From assembly GCF_000968135.1 (NCBI RefSeq), contig NZ_FO538765.1:1689819-1753818 (forward strand): a stretch of 64,000 bases of DNA. Reading direction: 5' to 3'. Of the stretch, positions 17,069 to 25,354 are shown piece after piece; position 1 is the first letter of the stretch, and each line of letters opens with the position of its first letter. The stretch is from Magnetospira sp. QH-2. GTDB lineage: Bacteria; Pseudomonadota; Alphaproteobacteria; Rhodospirillales; Magnetospiraceae. Position numbers and translations under genes: made by a program. The notes beneath the pieces were generated by a model. The model worked only from the letters and a program-made list of their open reading frames with translations, had not been told where the DNA came from and did not search any database.

Positions 17069-17665
17069 CTGATGGCCCCCTTCCTCAAAATAATTCGAGA
17101 AATTACTGTATAAATGTACACTAAAAAAATAGATTGAATCAATTGATATTTGTCATTTTATAATCAATACTAAATTAGTCGGGTTTTATTTTCCCATTGT
17201 TTACAATGAAATGTAAGGAAAAATGGGTTGTTATGCAAAAAATGACTACCCCTATGCGTAGGAAAAAATTTAAATCCATTGATCAAAATAAAATAACATA
17301 CAAAACTAAATATTACATAAATCGAATACATTAATAATTACATTTAATGTGATTTTGTGTATGGTGTTATGTTGTTTCCTTGCGGAATATATTAAAATAT
17401 AGGTGAGTGTTATGTTGTTGTAAATTATATTATTAGAATGTATTTATTCATAAATAGTTTTGAATGCAGATATTTTATACTTATTGGATGCTTGTGGGTT
17501 GTTTGTGATTTGGGTAGTCCTCTTTCACACATCATCACAGTGTGAGATTTTATTGCGGATATTATTGAATGGTCTTGCAAAAATCGATGAGGGTCTACCG
17601 CATCCGCCCACCTCAACAGGCGGCGCGCCGCACGCTTTGTTCGGAGGAGCGGGGTGGGCAGAGGG
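17069..17665. other. AT-rich non-coding gap upstream of the cytochrome module
   Basis: About 600 bases, strikingly AT-rich until about 17580, with no convincing gene. Near the cytochrome start are two overlapping palindromes, ATTGAATCAAT (17133-17143) and ATCAATTGAT (17138-17147), possible operators. TTGATCAA at 17279-17286 is another. Base composition changes sharply near 17600, where the small LysR-linked gene ends. Open frames here are short, lack ribosome sites and have unlikely composition. Confidence 0.5.
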
Positions 17666-17839
17666 TCATCGGGGGTCCACCAGGTCGAGGTGGCATGCGC
17701 GCGCCGACCTGATAAGATTCAAGCGAGCTTTGATCAACTTGAACGCTTGCATGAAGGCTGTCTTGCGCGCCCTGTGGGCACGTGCAAGACCCTGATCATA
17801 GTCGGGGCGGGCGGTTTTCCAGATCATGGCTTGGGTCAT
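17666..17839 (-). CDS. Small basic hypothetical protein divergent from the LysR gene
   Basis: A 57-residue protein starting MTQAMIWKTARPDYDQGLAR and ending HLDLVDPR. It is Arg/Lys-rich, with a likely amphipathic helix in the middle (RARKTAFMQAFKLIKARLNL). It is real by signal rather than by family: a strong GGAGG lies five bases before the ATG at 17839. It is divergent from the GcvA-like regulator, with CTAAT-type sites between the two starts, so it is a good candidate target of that regulator. No known domain is recognised, no transmembrane segment is present, and the function is unknown. Confidence 0.6.
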   Translation of the reverse strand: MTQAMIWKTARPDYDQGLARAHRARKTAFMQAFKLIKARLNLIRSARACHLDLVDPR

Positions 17840-17870
17840 CGGGTCCTCCGATCTTAGCAGAGATGTATGA

Positions 17871-17995
17871 ATTAGTTTGATTTGTTCATTTAGCCACTCA
17901 TATTCCGGCTGAATTGGTCAATTTTCACGATTTTGCTCGCATTTTTGAGGCTTCACAAACTACAATTCCTGATCATATGGATTAGAAAAACTAAT
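17871..17995. promoter_or_regulatory. Probable GcvA-type operator region
   Basis: ATTAGAAAAACTAAT at 17981-17995 is a perfect inverted repeat of CTAAT, 12 bases before the LysR start. A single ATTAG lies at 17871-17875, close to the small divergent gene. E. coli GcvA sites contain CTAAT cores, and this regulator is GcvA-like, so auto-regulation and control of the divergent gene are likely but untested. Confidence 0.5.
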
Positions 17996-18007
17996 TTGGA
18001 AATCGAC

Positions 18008-18946
18008 GTGGCCGACGATCAGTTGCCGCCTTTGAACAGTTTGCGGGCCTTCGAGGCCGCCGCTCGCCATTTGAGTTTCAAGAATGCGGCGGAAGAGCTG
18101 CATGTAACACCGGCGGCGATCAGTCAGCAGATTAAGAATCTTGAATTGCTGGTGGGCGCGCCCCTGTTTCGCCGTCAGCCTCGTGGGCTGCTGTTGACCG
18201 ACGAGGCTCAACAGGCCTTGCCGCTGATCCGGTACGGATTTCAATCCTTGGCGGCGGGTTTCGGTAAGATGTCCCGCCGCACGGCGGAGGGGCGCTTGAC
18301 CATTGCCGTGCCGTCTGGTTTCGGGGCCCGTTGGCTGGTGCCCCGACTGGCCGAGTTCCAGCAGAGAAACCCGAAAATCACGGTGCATCTGGACGCTTCG
18401 GACCGATTGGTGGATTTTGCCCGCGACCATATCCACATGGCCATTCGCTATGGTCAGGGCGACTACGCCGGTCTGCATGAGGAACTGGTTCTGGCCGAGA
18501 CTGCCTATCCGGTTTGCAGTCCGGCATTGTTGCGTGGGGAAAGACCGCTCGACGAACCAGGCGATCTCGTTCATCACACCTTGCTGCACCATGGCCGGGA
18601 AACGGGCCTGGAGCGACGCCCCTGGTGGTCGAAATGGATGAAAGCGGCGGGGGTGGCGCCGACAAATACCGAGGAGGGGATGACGTTCAATCTGATCAGC
18701 CTGGTGATCGCCGCTGCCGTGGCCGGGCAGGGAATCGCGCTGATCAGCAAGGTCCTGGTAGAGGAGGATCTGGCCGCAGGGCGCCTGGTTTTGCCCTTTG
18801 GTGGCTATTGTCCGCCGGACTGGCGCTACGGCTATTACGTTCTCTGCCGTCCGGATGCGGTTTCAGATCCGAAAATCGAGTTGTTCAAGGCCTGGCTGCA
18901 TGAAAGCGCCGAGGCCTATCGCCTGGGTGGCAGTTCGTCGAAGTGA
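18008..18946 (+). CDS. LysR-family regulator, GcvA-like
   Basis: A 312-residue protein. The N-terminal winged helix-turn-helix reads LPPLNSLRAFEAAARHLSF, FKNAAEELHVTPAAISQQIK; the substrate-binding domain follows from ~95. The N-terminus is the hallmark of the GcvA subgroup. The GTG at 18008 is chosen because it gives MADDQLPPLNSLRAF; the longer frame to 17933 adds a hydrophobic peptide not seen in the family and covers the operator-like inverted repeat. The gene overlaps the end of the convergent GFA gene by 31 bases. The effector is unknown; the small divergent gene is the most likely target. Confidence 0.9.
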   Translation: MADDQLPPLNSLRAFEAAARHLSFKNAAEELHVTPAAISQQIKNLELLVGAPLFRRQPRGLLLTDEAQQALPLIRYGFQSLAAGFGKMSRRTAEGRLTIAVPSGFGARWLVPRLAEFQQRNPKITVHLDASDRLVDFARDHIHMAIRYGQGDYAGLHEELVLAETAYPVCSPALLRGERPLDEPGDLVHHTLLHHGRETGLERRPWWSKWMKAAGVAPTNTEEGMTFNLISLVIAAAVAGQGIALISKVLVEEDLAAGRLVLPFGGYCPPDWRYGYYVLCRPDAVSDPKIELFKAWLHESAEAYRLGGSSSK

Positions 18947-19341
18947 GGTAGCGTGCCGGGATCGGTATGCCAATCGGCGCGTGAGGCGCAGAAAATATTC
19001 TGCGTGGGCCGCAGGCCCGGATCCTTGTCCATGGTGCCCGCTGGAACGACCACCGCTTTTCCGGATTTGCCCAGCCAGGGCATCGATGAACCGCAGACCC
19101 TGCAAAAGGCGGTGGCGAAATGTTTGGATTCTTCGGGTTCATAGCGCCCGACAAGATCGGCTCCGGCCAGCCACCGGAAGCCATCGGGCGGTACCAGCAG
19201 ATTTGAGGCGAACATGGCGCCGCTGACCTTGCGGCAGCGTGAACAATGACAGTTTTGAAAGACTCCGAAGGTCTTGGTGACGGCATAGCGCACCGCCCCG
19301 CAGAGGCAACTGCCGAATACGCTGATCGGTTGCGCGATCAA
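18916..19341 (-). CDS. GFA family protein (CENP-V/GFA fold)
   Basis: A 141-residue protein with the zinc-binding cysteines of the glutathione-dependent formaldehyde-activating (GFA) family: GSCLCGAVRY, NCHCSRCRKVSG and FCRVCGSSMPW. The family binds zinc; only some members act on S-hydroxymethylglutathione, so the reaction here is not certain. It runs convergently into the LysR gene (31-base overlap) and starts 12 bases after the ssb stop, so it is likely read with ssb. A second, different GFA protein is encoded at 29726-30214. Confidence 0.88.
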   Translation of the reverse strand: MIAQPISVFGSCLCGAVRYAVTKTFGVFQNCHCSRCRKVSGAMFASNLLVPPDGFRWLAGADLVGRYEPEESKHFATAFCRVCGSSMPWLGKSGKAVVVPAGTMDKDPGLRPTQNIFCASRADWHTDPGTLPHFDELPPRR

Positions 19342-19353
19342 ACCCTATAGCCT

Positions 19354-19878
19354 TTAAAACGGAATTTCGTCGTCCAGGTCGGAGCCTGGTGCGCCGCCGC
19401 TGCCCGCCGAGGGACCCCAGTCCGGACCGCCGCCGCCTTGTTGGCCGCCGCCACCGCCTTGTTGGCCGCCACCGCCATAGCCGCCACCGTTCTGATTGCC
19501 ATAGTCGCCACCGCCACCGCCTTCGGAGCGCCCGTCAAGCATGGTCAGTTCGCCCCGGAAGCGGTCCAGAACCACTTCGGTGGTATATTTCTCGATGCCG
19601 TCCTGACCGGTCCATTTGCGGGTTTGCAGCGCGCCTTCCAGATAGACTTTCGAGCCCTTGCGCAGGAACCGTTCGGCCACATCGGCGAGGCGCTCATTGA
19701 AGATGACGATCCGGTGCCACTCGGTCTTTTCCTTGCGCTCGCCGGTCTGCTTGTCTTTCCATGATTCGCTGGTGGCGATGGACATATTGACAATCTTGCT
19801 GCCGCTCTGTGCGAAGCGAATCTCAGGATCGCGGCCCAGATTGCCGACGAGAATTACCTTATTGACGGAACCGGCCAT
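19354..19878 (-). CDS. ssb: Single-stranded DNA-binding protein
   Basis: A 174-residue protein. The OB-fold (1-~110) starts [20 protein letters not shown] and contains [20 protein letters not shown] Gly/Gln-rich linker follows (~118-160), and the acidic tip DLDDEIPF recruits repair and replication proteins. The ATG at 19878 gives the standard start; a longer frame to 19920 adds a non-homologous peptide. It often sits near uvrA in proteobacteria; uvrA here is 6.4 kb away and divergent. The repetitive linker codons create many false open frames on the other strand. Confidence 0.96.
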   Translation of the reverse strand: MAGSVNKVILVGNLGRDPEIRFAQSGSKIVNMSIATSESWKDKQTGERKEKTEWHRIVIFNERLADVAERFLRKGSKVYLEGALQTRKWTGQDGIEKYTTEVVLDRFRGELTMLDGRSEGGGGGDYGNQNGGGYGGGGQQGGGGGQQGGGGPDWGPSAGSGGAPGSDLDDEIPF

Positions 19879-20028
19879 ACTATCCCCCGCGTTTTGCCCA
19901 TGGCTTGAAAACCGCCGCACTCTACACCGTCAGGCCAGGGAGGCAAACCCCCATGGCGTGATATTGAGGCCAAAATAGGGTATAATGAATCTCTGAATGG
20001 TTCATACCCCGACGTCGGGAGGTCTGAG

Positions 20029-20280
20029 ATGAAAACAGTTCTTTCCGCCATGGCGATCCTGGTCTTGCTGGCCGGTTGCTCGGGCATTCCGCGATTGCAT
20101 TCCGAGGAAATCATTGGGATTGGTGCCGGAACGGCGTTGGGCGCCTATTCGGGGCAGAAGTTGTTCGGCACCTACGGCGCGGCCGGAGGCGCCGTGATGG
20201 GAGCCGCCTTCGGCATGTATTACGGCGATGCCTGGGCCGATCAGGATCCGGACCGCTACGACCCGGCTCTTTGGCCCTGA
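20029..20280 (+). CDS. Small glycine-zipper lipoprotein
   Basis: An 83-residue protein with a lipoprotein signal, MKTVLSAMAILVLLAGCSG, where the lipobox LAGC places the lipidated cysteine at 17. The mature part has a glycine-zipper helix (GIGAGTALGAYSGQKLFGTYG, AAGGAVMGAAFGMYYG), as in small outer-membrane lipoproteins of the Rick_17kDa/SlyB kind. It ends with an acidic tail, DQDPDRYDPALWP. It precedes the flagellar stator genes by about 130 bases, but no functional link is clear. Its likely place is the outer membrane. Confidence 0.8.
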   Translation: MKTVLSAMAILVLLAGCSGIPRLHSEEIIGIGAGTALGAYSGQKLFGTYGAAGGAVMGAAFGMYYGDAWADQDPDRYDPALWP

Positions 20281-20409
20281 TTGAAGACGTTTCCCATCCA
20301 ACCATCGCCGCAATTTCATTCAGCCAGTCATTGCGCGCGCCGGTCAACCCTGATCTACTGACCGTCGGCCATTTTGGCTTGATTGCTGGGCATGCAAGGA
20401 GAGGCGGGT

Positions 20410-21210
20410 TTGGGGCGCATTGATATTGCAACATTGACCGGTATGTTGGTCGGCGTTGCCGTGGTTGGGCTGGCCATCTATACCGGGTCCAATTTTGGCA
20501 TATTCGTGAACGTGCCTGGCCTGCTGATCGTGTTCGGCGGTACTTTTGCCGCGACCTTGGTCAAGTTTCCCTTGGCCGGTGTGTTCGTCGCCTTGCCGGT
20601 GGGCGCCAAGGCCGCTTTCACCAACGAAAAAATCAAGCCACGCGCCTATATCAAAGAATCCCTGCGCCTGGTCAAAAAGGCCCGTCAGGACGGCCTGCAT
20701 ACGGTCGAGGACAACAAGATCGCCAACCCGTTTTTTAAAAAGGGCGTGCAACTGGTGGCCGACGGGCGCGATCTGCCCTATATCCGTAAAATCTTGACCC
20801 AGGACATGGCCCATTCCATCGCTCAGCATGAGCAGGGCGCCAAGATCTTCCTGGCCATCGGCGAGGCGGCCCCGGCTTTCGGTATGTTCGGGACCCTGGT
20901 GGGGTTGGTGCAGATGCTCTCGACCATGGATGATCCCACCAAGATCGGCCCGGCCATGGCCATTGCCCTATTGACCACATTGTATGGCGTTTTGATCGCC
21001 AATCTGGTGGCCTTGCCCATCGCCGACAAATTGGAGAGCAAAAGCCGCGAGGAACGGGATTTGCGCTATTTGGTGATCGAATGCGTGTTCCAGATTCAGC
21101 AACGCACCAATCCAACGGAGATGATCGAGATCCTGGAAACCTTCCTGCCGGAAAAACAACGCCGGATCGGCGCTCCCAACGCCTATACCGACAGCAAACG
21201 CAAAGGGTAG
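20410..21210 (+). CDS. motA: Flagellar motor stator protein MotA/PomA
   Basis: A 266-residue membrane protein with four helices, PomA-like: GRIDIATLTGMLVGVAVVGLA, the GLLIVFGGTFAATLVKFPL helix, and the pair beginning GEAAPAFGMFGTLVGLVQML, which holds the conserved proline-glycine region of helix 3. With MotB it forms the ion-driven stator. The start is uncertain: TTG 20410 sits five bases after AAGGAGAGG; ATG 20392 would put that site inside the gene. It is followed four bases later by the MotB gene. An ExbB/TolQ role is unlikely, since the cytoplasmic loop is long and MotB has an OmpA domain. Confidence 0.88.
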   Translation: MGRIDIATLTGMLVGVAVVGLAIYTGSNFGIFVNVPGLLIVFGGTFAATLVKFPLAGVFVALPVGAKAAFTNEKIKPRAYIKESLRLVKKARQDGLHTVEDNKIANPFFKKGVQLVADGRDLPYIRKILTQDMAHSIAQHEQGAKIFLAIGEAAPAFGMFGTLVGLVQMLSTMDDPTKIGPAMAIALLTTLYGVLIANLVALPIADKLESKSREERDLRYLVIECVFQIQQRTNPTEMIEILETFLPEKQRRIGAPNAYTDSKRKG

Positions 21211-21213
21211 GGC

Positions 21214-21981
21214 ATGGAATACACCCGTGCGGAACCACAGCAAGAGGTCGAGACAAAGCGCAAGGGTGCGCCGCGCTGGATGTGGACTTTTGCCGATTTG
21301 ATGTCCTTGCTGTTCGCGCTGTTCGTGCTGCTGCTGACCTTTGCCGAATTCGATCCCCAGCGGTTTTCCAGCACCGCTGATTCCGTGCGTGCCACCTTCG
21401 ATGCGGATCAGGGGCGGCGCATTGTCCGCTCCATCGCGCCGGGTATCTTGCCGTTCAATGACGGCGATACGATTCAGGAAACCACCCTCGACGACGAGGA
21501 ACTGCGCAAGGCCGAGGAACTGAAGCAGCGCAAGGAAGACACCCTGCACGACCTGCGGCGGAGCCTAGGGGGCGAAATCGACCGGAACGTGGTGCAATTG
21601 GAAGAGACGGAGCAGGGGATTTTGTTGCGTTTCCCCAGTGCCTCGGCCTTTCCCTCCGGCGGCAGTGACTTGAAGGGCGAGATCTTGCCTGCCATTGCCG
21701 AGACCGTTGAAGTGCTCGCCCGCACGCCGGGCCACATCGAGGTCTCCGGCCATACGGATGATGTGCCGATCTCCACCGCCCAGTACCGGTCCAACTGGGA
21801 CCTATCCACAGCCCGCGCGGTGTCGGTGGTGCACGAAATGCTCGAATTGGGGCTGGAACAGGGGCGCCTGTCGGCCACCGGGTTTGCGGAATCCCGACCA
21901 CTCAATGCCAATGACACACCCGGCAACCGGGCCAACAACCGACGGGTGGAAATCGAGCTGATCCTGGGGACGGAGGAATAG
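21214..21981 (+). CDS. motB: Flagellar motor protein MotB (OmpA-domain)
   Basis: A 255-residue protein. A short basic N-terminus precedes one helix, WMWTFADLMSLLFALFVLLL, containing the ion-carrying aspartate D28. A linker follows (~50-130), and then an OmpA-type peptidoglycan-binding domain (IEVSGHTDDVPI, NWDLSTARAVSV, GFAESRPL, NRRVEIELIL). It anchors the stator to the cell wall. The gene begins four bases after the motA stop. No other flagellar genes are in the window. Confidence 0.92.
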   Translation: MEYTRAEPQQEVETKRKGAPRWMWTFADLMSLLFALFVLLLTFAEFDPQRFSSTADSVRATFDADQGRRIVRSIAPGILPFNDGDTIQETTLDDEELRKAEELKQRKEDTLHDLRRSLGGEIDRNVVQLEETEQGILLRFPSASAFPSGGSDLKGEILPAIAETVEVLARTPGHIEVSGHTDDVPISTAQYRSNWDLSTARAVSVVHEMLELGLEQGRLSATGFAESRPLNANDTPGNRANNRRVEIELILGTEE

Positions 21982-22209
21982 GGAGAGCGATCCCTGACGG
22001 CGCCCCTAAACCGCTTTCAAAACGGCCGCGTCAACGTGATTGAGAGATTGGGCCACGACATAATAGGTTCCACCCGGTTGCAGGGGCCGATGGCTCGTCG
22101 CTATTGATCGGAATAGGATGCTCGCCCGACAATCACGAAATTTTTAATTTAATTATAAGACGCATTCTCATATACTGAGGCAGCTTGGGGAAGCGGCAAT
22201 AGAAGGGGT

Positions 22210-22998
22210 ATGCAAATGCTCGAATCATATGTCGACCCTACGAAATTCTTGGAAACCGCATTGCAGGGCCGGGCTGTCTCCCTCGAACGGTATGTGTTCG
22301 CCGACGGCGACGTCATCTTTGAAGAAGGGGAGGAAGGGTCTCAGGCCTATTACTTGTTGTCTGGCGCGGTGGAAATCCGCAAGACCTGCCAACAGGCTTT
22401 CGCCATTCGCCTGAATAGGATCTGCACGGGGCAGGTGTTCGGTGAAATGGCGTTGATCGACGGCCAACCGCGCATGGCGACAGCCAAGGCAATCGGATTG
22501 ACGGAATGCATTGCCTTGCCGCGAGATCTGTTTTTAGGTGAATTGTCCAAAGCCGATCCCTTTACCCGTTTTATGATGAACACGTTGCTCATCCATGTGC
22601 GCACCATGGGGGTCCGAATGGCCGCTCAGGCAGATCTGGCCCGGGTACCGTTTACCGAGCGGTTCGCCAACGCCTATGTGGCCCATGGCCGGGGGGTGAG
22701 CGATATTGACTACTTTTTCTGCGATGGCGACGGCGACAGGGTGGAAATCGCCGCCGACATTATTTACGAGGACCCGGTCTGCCGGACTTGGAATTCCATT
22801 TGCTCCAAGCTCAGCTATGTGGATGACCTGAATGTGCTCGACGGCATGGAACTGCGCAGCCTGCACAAGCTGATCGGTTCGGAAATTCTCAGTGGACGGG
22901 AGTCGGAGTTCATGGATCTGATTTACCAATCCGATGATCTGCGGGACCTTCTGACCGAGCGGGCGCGAGGGATCTGTGCCCAGCGCTGCGGATCCTAA
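22210..22998 (+). CDS. Cyclic nucleotide-binding domain protein
   Basis: A 262-residue protein. Residues ~25-140 form a cNMP-binding domain (FADGDVIFEEGEEGSQAYYLLSG, GQVFGEMALIDGQPRMATAKA), which keeps the phosphate-binding FGEMALxxxxxRxA motif. The C-terminal half (~145-262) has no recognisable DNA-binding helix-turn-helix, so it is not a plain CRP/FNR regulator. Part of it (DYFFCDGDGDRVEIAADI) is unassigned. It stands alone. A cAMP source may be the ferredoxin-cyclase at 13311-14264, but that link is conjecture. Confidence 0.82.
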   Translation: MQMLESYVDPTKFLETALQGRAVSLERYVFADGDVIFEEGEEGSQAYYLLSGAVEIRKTCQQAFAIRLNRICTGQVFGEMALIDGQPRMATAKAIGLTECIALPRDLFLGELSKADPFTRFMMNTLLIHVRTMGVRMAAQADLARVPFTERFANAYVAHGRGVSDIDYFFCDGDGDRVEIAADIIYEDPVCRTWNSICSKLSYVDDLNVLDGMELRSLHKLIGSEILSGRESEFMDLIYQSDDLRDLLTERARGICAQRCGS

Positions 22999-23007
22999 TG
23001 CCTTACG

Positions 23008-23123
23008 CGTTTCATATGATCCCCCGCGGCGTCAAGCTCCCTCACCGATGCGCCACATCGCTTTCAGGACCTTTCCCGGCGGTTTGATTCACCGGAGACC
23101 ATCAAAATGGGTCAAATGAAACG
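23008..23123. repeat. Imperfect inverted repeat in a gene-free gap
   Basis: CGTTTCATATGATCCC near 23008 is the imperfect complement of GGGTCAAATGAAACG near 23109-23123, with ~85 bases between. No gene is visible from 22999 to 23276. Confidence 0.4.
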
Positions 23124-23187
23124 CCAGGGGCTTGTCTTATGAAGAAGGTGTCCAAGGGCTGTAAGCTCAAGGATGCCAGGGTGTGGC

Positions 23188-23280
23188 TAACATGTTGAAA
23201 GCTCAAAGGCCCTCATGCTGAGCTTGTCGAAGCATGTGTCGCCACGCTCGCGAAATCGGACTTTTTCGGCAGCCTGTTAA
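23188..23280. repeat. Partial inverted copy of the 9.4-kb repeat element
   Basis: This is the inverse of 9434-9529: GCTGAGCTTGTCGAAGCATG and the end CTTTTTCGGCAGCCTGTTAA match, with a few changes, GCTTCGACAAGCTCAGCATG and the TAGGCTGCTGAAAAAG end. Its right end reaches the last codons of the PP2C gene and provides that gene's stop codon (TAA, 23277-23279 on the minus strand). Confidence 0.8.
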
Positions 23281-25337
23281 ACCTTGAATCCAATGATCGA
23301 GATATCATCCCGCCGAGGTTCCCGCCCTTGATAGTGTTTCAGGGCTTCGAGAATGGCCTGCTTCTGATCCGGCATGGGGTTTCCCGCAATGGATCGGAGC
23401 AAGGTCTTGAAGCGTTTCTTGCCAAACATGCGGCGGCGCTCACCGCCGATCTGATCGGTCAAACCGTCGGTGCTCAGGTAAAAGGCGCATCCTTCGGTGG
23501 ACCCCACATCGATTGTATCGAAGGTCTGATCCAAAGGGATATTCCGATAACCAATCCCGCATCGGTCTCCTTTGATGGACTCGATGGTGTCCGCGGACGC
23601 CACGAACAGGTCGAACTTGGCCCCCGCGAAGCTGAGGCGCCTCGTGCCGCGATGAATGCGGCAGATCCCCATATCCAGACCATCATCGGATTCGCCGTCC
23701 GTGCGATGCTGACGCAGCGATTTCTGTACGCTTTTGTTGATGATGGACAACATGCGGCCCGGGTCACCATCGGGTTCCTCGCGGCTGGCCCGGTCCATGG
23801 CCCCCGTGGCGATCATGGTGAGGAAGGCACCGGGAATGCCATGGCCGGTGCAATCGGCCAGGGCGATCAAAAAGCCGTCCGGTAACCGGCGGTACCAATA
23901 CAGATCACCGCCGACCCGATCCCGTGGTTCCCAAATGACAAAATGTTCCGACAGGTCTTCGTCCAGAAAGGAGGCCGGTGGTAGAATCGAGCGCTGGATC
24001 CGCGAGGCGTAGTCAATGGAGCCACTGATGATCCCATGGGCCTTGGACAGATTCGCCTCGGCCCGTTGCCGCTCCTTGATATAAGCGCCGACCTCATGGC
24101 TGACCTGATCGAAGGTGCGTGCCATCTCGCCGATTTCGTCCTGGCGGTCCGTATGGGGAATATCCGCCGCCTGATGGGTCTGGCCAAATGTGGCAAAGGC
24201 CTCGCTGATTTGGGCCAAGGGGCGGATGGTCACCGAGGACAGGAAGTAGCCACCCAAGGCCAGCGCAAGGGTGACCGCGAGACCGATCGCCGTCATGTCC
24301 CGGCGCAGATCCACGATGGATTGTTCGATCTCCTTGCGGTCCATTTCGGCAATCAAGGCCCAACGGGTGCCGAGGAAATCCAGCGGCTGATAAGAGGAGA
24401 GGGCCTCGTAGCCACGGTAGTTGATGGTGATTCCGATGCCGGTCTCGCCTTCGAGGGCACGGGCAACGGCCTGGGTATTGACCGCGCTTTTCAAAATCGT
24501 TGACGGGTCCGAGAAGCGGGAATCACTGCGCATCAGCTGATCGTTACCGACCAGATAGGTTTCGCCAGTTTCCCCCATGCCGTCGGTTACCTGAAGGATC
24601 TTGTTGATCCGCGCGGTGGGCATCTGAATGGCCATAACGCCGACGGGATCGCCGCTGTCCAGGACCGGCATGGCCAGGAAGGCGGCGGGGCGGCCTTCAA
24701 GGGGCCCATAGGGAGAGAAATCGATGAAGATCGCCCGGTCTTGATCGTCTGCCGGGTCGTCGACGGCGTCTAGGACCCGGCGGAAGGCCCGGCCGATTCC
24801 CTCGTCTTTCCAGGCGCCATCCATGACGTTCGTGGCAAATTCCCGGCCTTTGTCGGCGGAATAAATGAGATCGCCGTCCAGGGTCATCAGGGAGATATCG
24901 AAGTATCCCAACTGCTCGCGGACCAACTGGAACCAGTCGTTCAGCCTGAAGTGGGTGCGGGCATAGTTCTGCAGTCCGTCAATTTTCAAGGTCTTGAGCG
25001 TTTTTAGGTCACCGGTGGGGGTGACCGCATTGTACAGGCGTTGCAGGACCTCGGTTTTTCGGTCCGGGGGAAGATCGATTCCCTCCCAGGCCGCCTCCGT
25101 TTCGAACAAGGTGTTTTTCACCGCCGAACTGGACGCCAGAACCGCCAGGGTCTGCTCCGTTTGCTTGAGGTAGGAGACCAGGGCCGTGTGGCGGATGGTG
25201 CGCAGGGTCTGGAGTTGTTCCTCCGCCTCGTCGAGCAGGGATCCTGACAGATTGACATAGCTGATCACCCCAAACGTGATGGCGGTGATCACGGCGCTGA
25301 AGGCGACAAACAGCGGAAATTTCAGTCGGAAGGTCAT
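23277..25337 (-). CDS. Cache-HAMP-PP2C (SpoIIE) sensor phosphatase
   Basis: A 686-residue protein with membrane helices at ~7-29 and ~347-369 flanking a large periplasmic sensor region of the Cache type (~30-340). HAMP follows (~370-420), then a short coiled coil, and a PP2C/SpoIIE phosphatase domain (~450-686) with metal-site motifs GGDLYW, IALADCTGHGIPGAFLTM, STDGLTDQ and RRDDISIIGF. It should dephosphorylate an anti-sigma-factor antagonist or similar protein on receipt of an outside signal. It lies 17 bases after a periplasmic binding protein gene, likely its ligand receptor. Its stop codon comes from a repeat element. A homologous phosphatase domain is at 42654-43589. Confidence 0.9.
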   Translation of the reverse strand: MTFRLKFPLFVAFSAVITAITFGVISYVNLSGSLLDEAEEQLQTLRTIRHTALVSYLKQTEQTLAVLASSSAVKNTLFETEAAWEGIDLPPDRKTEVLQRLYNAVTPTGDLKTLKTLKIDGLQNYARTHFRLNDWFQLVREQLGYFDISLMTLDGDLIYSADKGREFATNVMDGAWKDEGIGRAFRRVLDAVDDPADDQDRAIFIDFSPYGPLEGRPAAFLAMPVLDSGDPVGVMAIQMPTARINKILQVTDGMGETGETYLVGNDQLMRSDSRFSDPSTILKSAVNTQAVARALEGETGIGITINYRGYEALSSYQPLDFLGTRWALIAEMDRKEIEQSIVDLRRDMTAIGLAVTLALALGGYFLSSVTIRPLAQISEAFATFGQTHQAADIPHTDRQDEIGEMARTFDQVSHEVGAYIKERQRAEANLSKAHGIISGSIDYASRIQRSILPPASFLDEDLSEHFVIWEPRDRVGGDLYWYRRLPDGFLIALADCTGHGIPGAFLTMIATGAMDRASREEPDGDPGRMLSIINKSVQKSLRQHRTDGESDDGLDMGICRIHRGTRRLSFAGAKFDLFVASADTIESIKGDRCGIGYRNIPLDQTFDTIDVGSTEGCAFYLSTDGLTDQIGGERRRMFGKKRFKTLLRSIAGNPMPDQKQAILEALKHYQGREPRRDDISIIGFKV

Positions 25338-25354
25338 CGGTCCGTTCCGCGGTT

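Noticed and set aside
17130-17150. FNR/ANR box upstream of the heptaheme gene
   Set aside because: The palindromes found (ATTGAATCAAT, ATCAATTGAT) do not have the TTGAT-N4-ATCAA spacing. Oxygen control is therefore not claimed.
17425-17616. Short frames in the AT-rich gap, on both strands (also 17460-17795)
   Set aside because: No ribosome site, unlikely composition, and the plus-strand frame runs across the real small gene on the minus strand.
20410-21981. MotA/MotB pair as ExbB/TolQ and ExbD/TolR
   Set aside because: The first protein has a long cytoplasmic loop and the second an OmpA peptidoglycan-binding domain, both typical of motor stators.
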